Positions 35,798 to 37,357 of a stretch of 37,357 nucleotides of DNA are shown one piece after another. Both the position numbers and the translations under genes were made by a program. The first letter of the stretch is position 1; every line of letters starts with the position of its first letter. The stretch lies in assembly GCF_945957265.1 (NCBI RefSeq), contig NZ_CAMFKO010000038.1, positions 1 to 37,357 of the forward strand. Reading direction: 5' to 3'. Source of the stretch: an uncultured Dechloromonas sp. (GTDB lineage: Bacteria; Pseudomonadota; Gammaproteobacteria; Burkholderiales; Rhodocyclaceae). Below the pieces are notes generated by a model. The model was not told the origin of the DNA and searched no databases. It saw only the letters and a list, made by a program, of their open reading frames with translations.

Positions 35798-37310
35798 ATG
35801 TCCAAACAGCTGATCATTGCCGAAAAACCTTCTGTCGCCGCCGACATCGCGCGGGCGCTGGGCGGTTTCACCAAACACGACGACTACTTCGAAAGCGAGC
35901 AGTACGTGCTTTCCTCGGCCGTCGGTCACCTGCTGGAACTGGCCTGTCCGGAAGAATTCGAGGTCAAGCGCGGCAAATGGTCCTTCGCCCACCTGCCGGT
36001 CATCCCGCCGCACTTCGCGCTGAAGCCGATCGAGAAGACCGAGTCGCGCCTCAAGGTGCTCAACAAGCTGATCAAGCGCAAGGATGTCGATGGCCTGGTT
36101 AACGCCTGCGACGCGGGGCGCGAAGGCGAGCTGATCTTCAATTACATCGCCCAGAACGCCAAGTCCGGCAAGCCGGTGCAGCGCCTGTGGCTGCAATCCA
36201 TGACCCAGGGCGCGATCCGCGACGGCTTCGCCCGCCTGCGCCCGGGACGCGAAATGGAAGGCCTCGGCGATGCCGCCGTCTGCCGTTCCGAATCCGACTG
36301 GCTGGTCGGCATCAACGGCACGCGGGCGATGACCGCCTTCAACTCGAAGACCGGCGGCTTCCACCTGACTACCGTCGGCCGCGTGCAGACGCCGACGCTG
36401 GCCATCGTCGTCGAGCGCGAAAAGAAAATCCGCGAATTCAAGCCGCGCGACTACTGGGAAGTCGAAGCCGAATTCAGCGCCAAGGCCGGCAGCTACCGGG
36501 GCAAATGGTTCGACGAAGGCTTCAAGGGCAAGAACGAGGACGAACACGCCCGCGCCGACCGCCTGTGGGAAGTCGCCCGCGCCGAAGCCATTCGCGCCGC
36601 GACGCTCGGCAAGCCCGGCGAGGTGAGCGAGGAATCCAAGCCGGAAACCCGCCTGTCGCCCGCCCTGTTCGACCTCACCACGCTGCAGCGCGAAGCGAAC
36701 GCCCGCTTCGGCTTCTCGGCCAAGACCACGCTGTCGCTGGCCCAGGCGCTGTACGAAAAGCACAAGGTCCTGACCTACCCGCGTACCGATTCGCGCTGCC
36801 TGCCGGAGGACTACCTGCCGACGGTCAAGGAAACGCTGGCCGTGCTGACCGGCCAGGGCGCCGGCAAGGGCCACGACGAAGTGCTGCTGTCGCGCTACTC
36901 GCCCTTCGCCCACCAGATCCTGGCCCGCAACTGGGTGCTGCCCAACAAGCGCATCTTCAACAACGCCAAGATCAGCGACCACTTCGCCATCATCCCGACG
37001 CCGCAGGCCCCGAAGAGCCTGAACGAGATGGAACAGAAGCTGTACGACTTCGTCGTCCGCCGCTTCCTGTCCGTTTTCTTCCCGGCTGCCGAGTTCCTGG
37101 TCACCACCCGCATCACCCGCGTCGAGGGCCATCCGTTCAAGACCGAGGGCAAGGTGCTGGTCAATCCGGGCTGGCTGGCCGTGCATGGCAAGGAAGGCCA
37201 GGAAGGCGACGAGGGCAACCTGGTTGCCGTCGAGCCCAAGGAAAAGGTCAAGACCGACGAAGTCACCGTCAAGGCCAACGCCACCAAGCCGCCGCCGCGC
37301 TACTCTGAAG
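35798..37310 (+). CDS. topB: DNA topoisomerase III, 3' end cut by contig edge
   Basis: Type IA topoisomerase that decatenates DNA. The first 504 residues are present (E. coli TopB has 653). Seen: TOPRIM domain with KQLIIAEKPSVAADIARALGG (Glu8) and NACDAGREGELIF; the catalytic Tyr327 in LTYPRTDSRCLP; DHFAIIPTP; and the start of the C-terminal part PPPRYSE. After base 37310 the frame runs into the sequencing adapter (see next entry), so the gene is truncated by the assembly and not by mutation. The downstream zinc-finger part is missing. The ATG at 35798 has a weak ACAGG ribosome binding site. Confidence 0.96.
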
Positions 37311-37357
37311 CTGTCTCTTATACACATCTCCGAGCCCACGAGACCGAGGCTGATCTC
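37311..37357 (+). other. Illumina Nextera adapter and index (contamination)
   Basis: Bases 37311-37329 are CTGTCTCTTATACACATCT, the Nextera transposon mosaic end. 37330-37344 are CCGAGCCCACGAGAC, the rest of the read-2 adapter. 37345-37352 are CGAGGCTG, which equals the i7 index N710. 37353-37357 (ATCTC) start the P7 tail. In the topB frame this translates as the well-known artefact SYTHLRAHET; on the other strand it gives MCIRDS. This stretch is not genomic. Confidence 0.98.

Noticed and set aside
35768..37339. Long minus-strand open frame antisense to topB, starting MGSEMCIRDS
   Set aside because: Its start comes from the Nextera adapter, and the rest is the antisense of topB.

Overview
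The window is a high-GC, densely coded bacterial chromosome segment, most likely from a betaproteobacterium of the order Rhodocyclales (Dechloromonas/Azonexus-like). That placement is inferred from gene content and order (DUF1840 protein, hemE-priA, trkAH-ntrXY-DUF4390-rsmB, fmt-def/LysM-dprA-topB). No 16S rRNA or tRNA gene is visible to confirm it. The last 47 bases are not genomic: they are an Illumina Nextera adapter plus index, so the right edge is a contig end and topB is cut artificially.

Region 1 (1-1879) is AT-richer and poorly coding. It holds one plausible small gene with a good ribosome binding site, a frameshifted gene remnant, and a non-coding stretch with three closely spaced hairpins, two of them a matched, covarying pair. 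It abuts the 3' part of comM at about 1880, so comM has lost its first half and the foreign-looking DNA was probably brought in by insertion or rearrangement.

Region 2 (1880-17800) is ordinary chromosome: a Bcr/CflA-type exporter, a rhodanese, a BamE-like lipoprotein, then metH under a clear S-adenosylhomocysteine riboswitch with its own sigma70 promoter. murB is coupled to metH. Next come a cell-wall amidase, a c-type cytochrome with a cupin protein, a CheZ-like protein with an Hpt phosphotransfer protein, a DUF1840 protein, a methyltransferase-like protein, a ParDE toxin-antitoxin pair with a palindromic operator, a ROK sugar kinase, a MOSC protein coupled to an MFS carrier, and an EF-hand-like calcium-binding protein.

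Region 3 (17844-29494) is a long minus-strand series: rsmB, DUF4390, ntrY, ntrX, trkA, trkH, hemE and priA. The first four genes overlap and are probably one transcript. The NtrX regulator has a degenerate AAA+ domain. A cluster of DnaA boxes lies between hemE and priA.

Region 4 (29529-31867) is a plus-strand insert of four genes (S1/P1 nuclease, SpeD-like decarboxylase, DJ-1/PfpI protein, ribbon-helix-helix protein) sitting between rsmB and fmt, which are adjacent in many other genomes. A near-perfect parS (ParB-binding) site lies at the end of the nuclease gene. Region 5 (31875-end) has fmt-def on minus, and LysM protein-dprA then topB on plus. dprA and topB are separated by a 167-bp nearly complete palindrome. 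The DnaA boxes, the parS-like site and the trk/rsmB/fmt/def/dprA neighbourhood together suggest that this segment lies near the replication origin.
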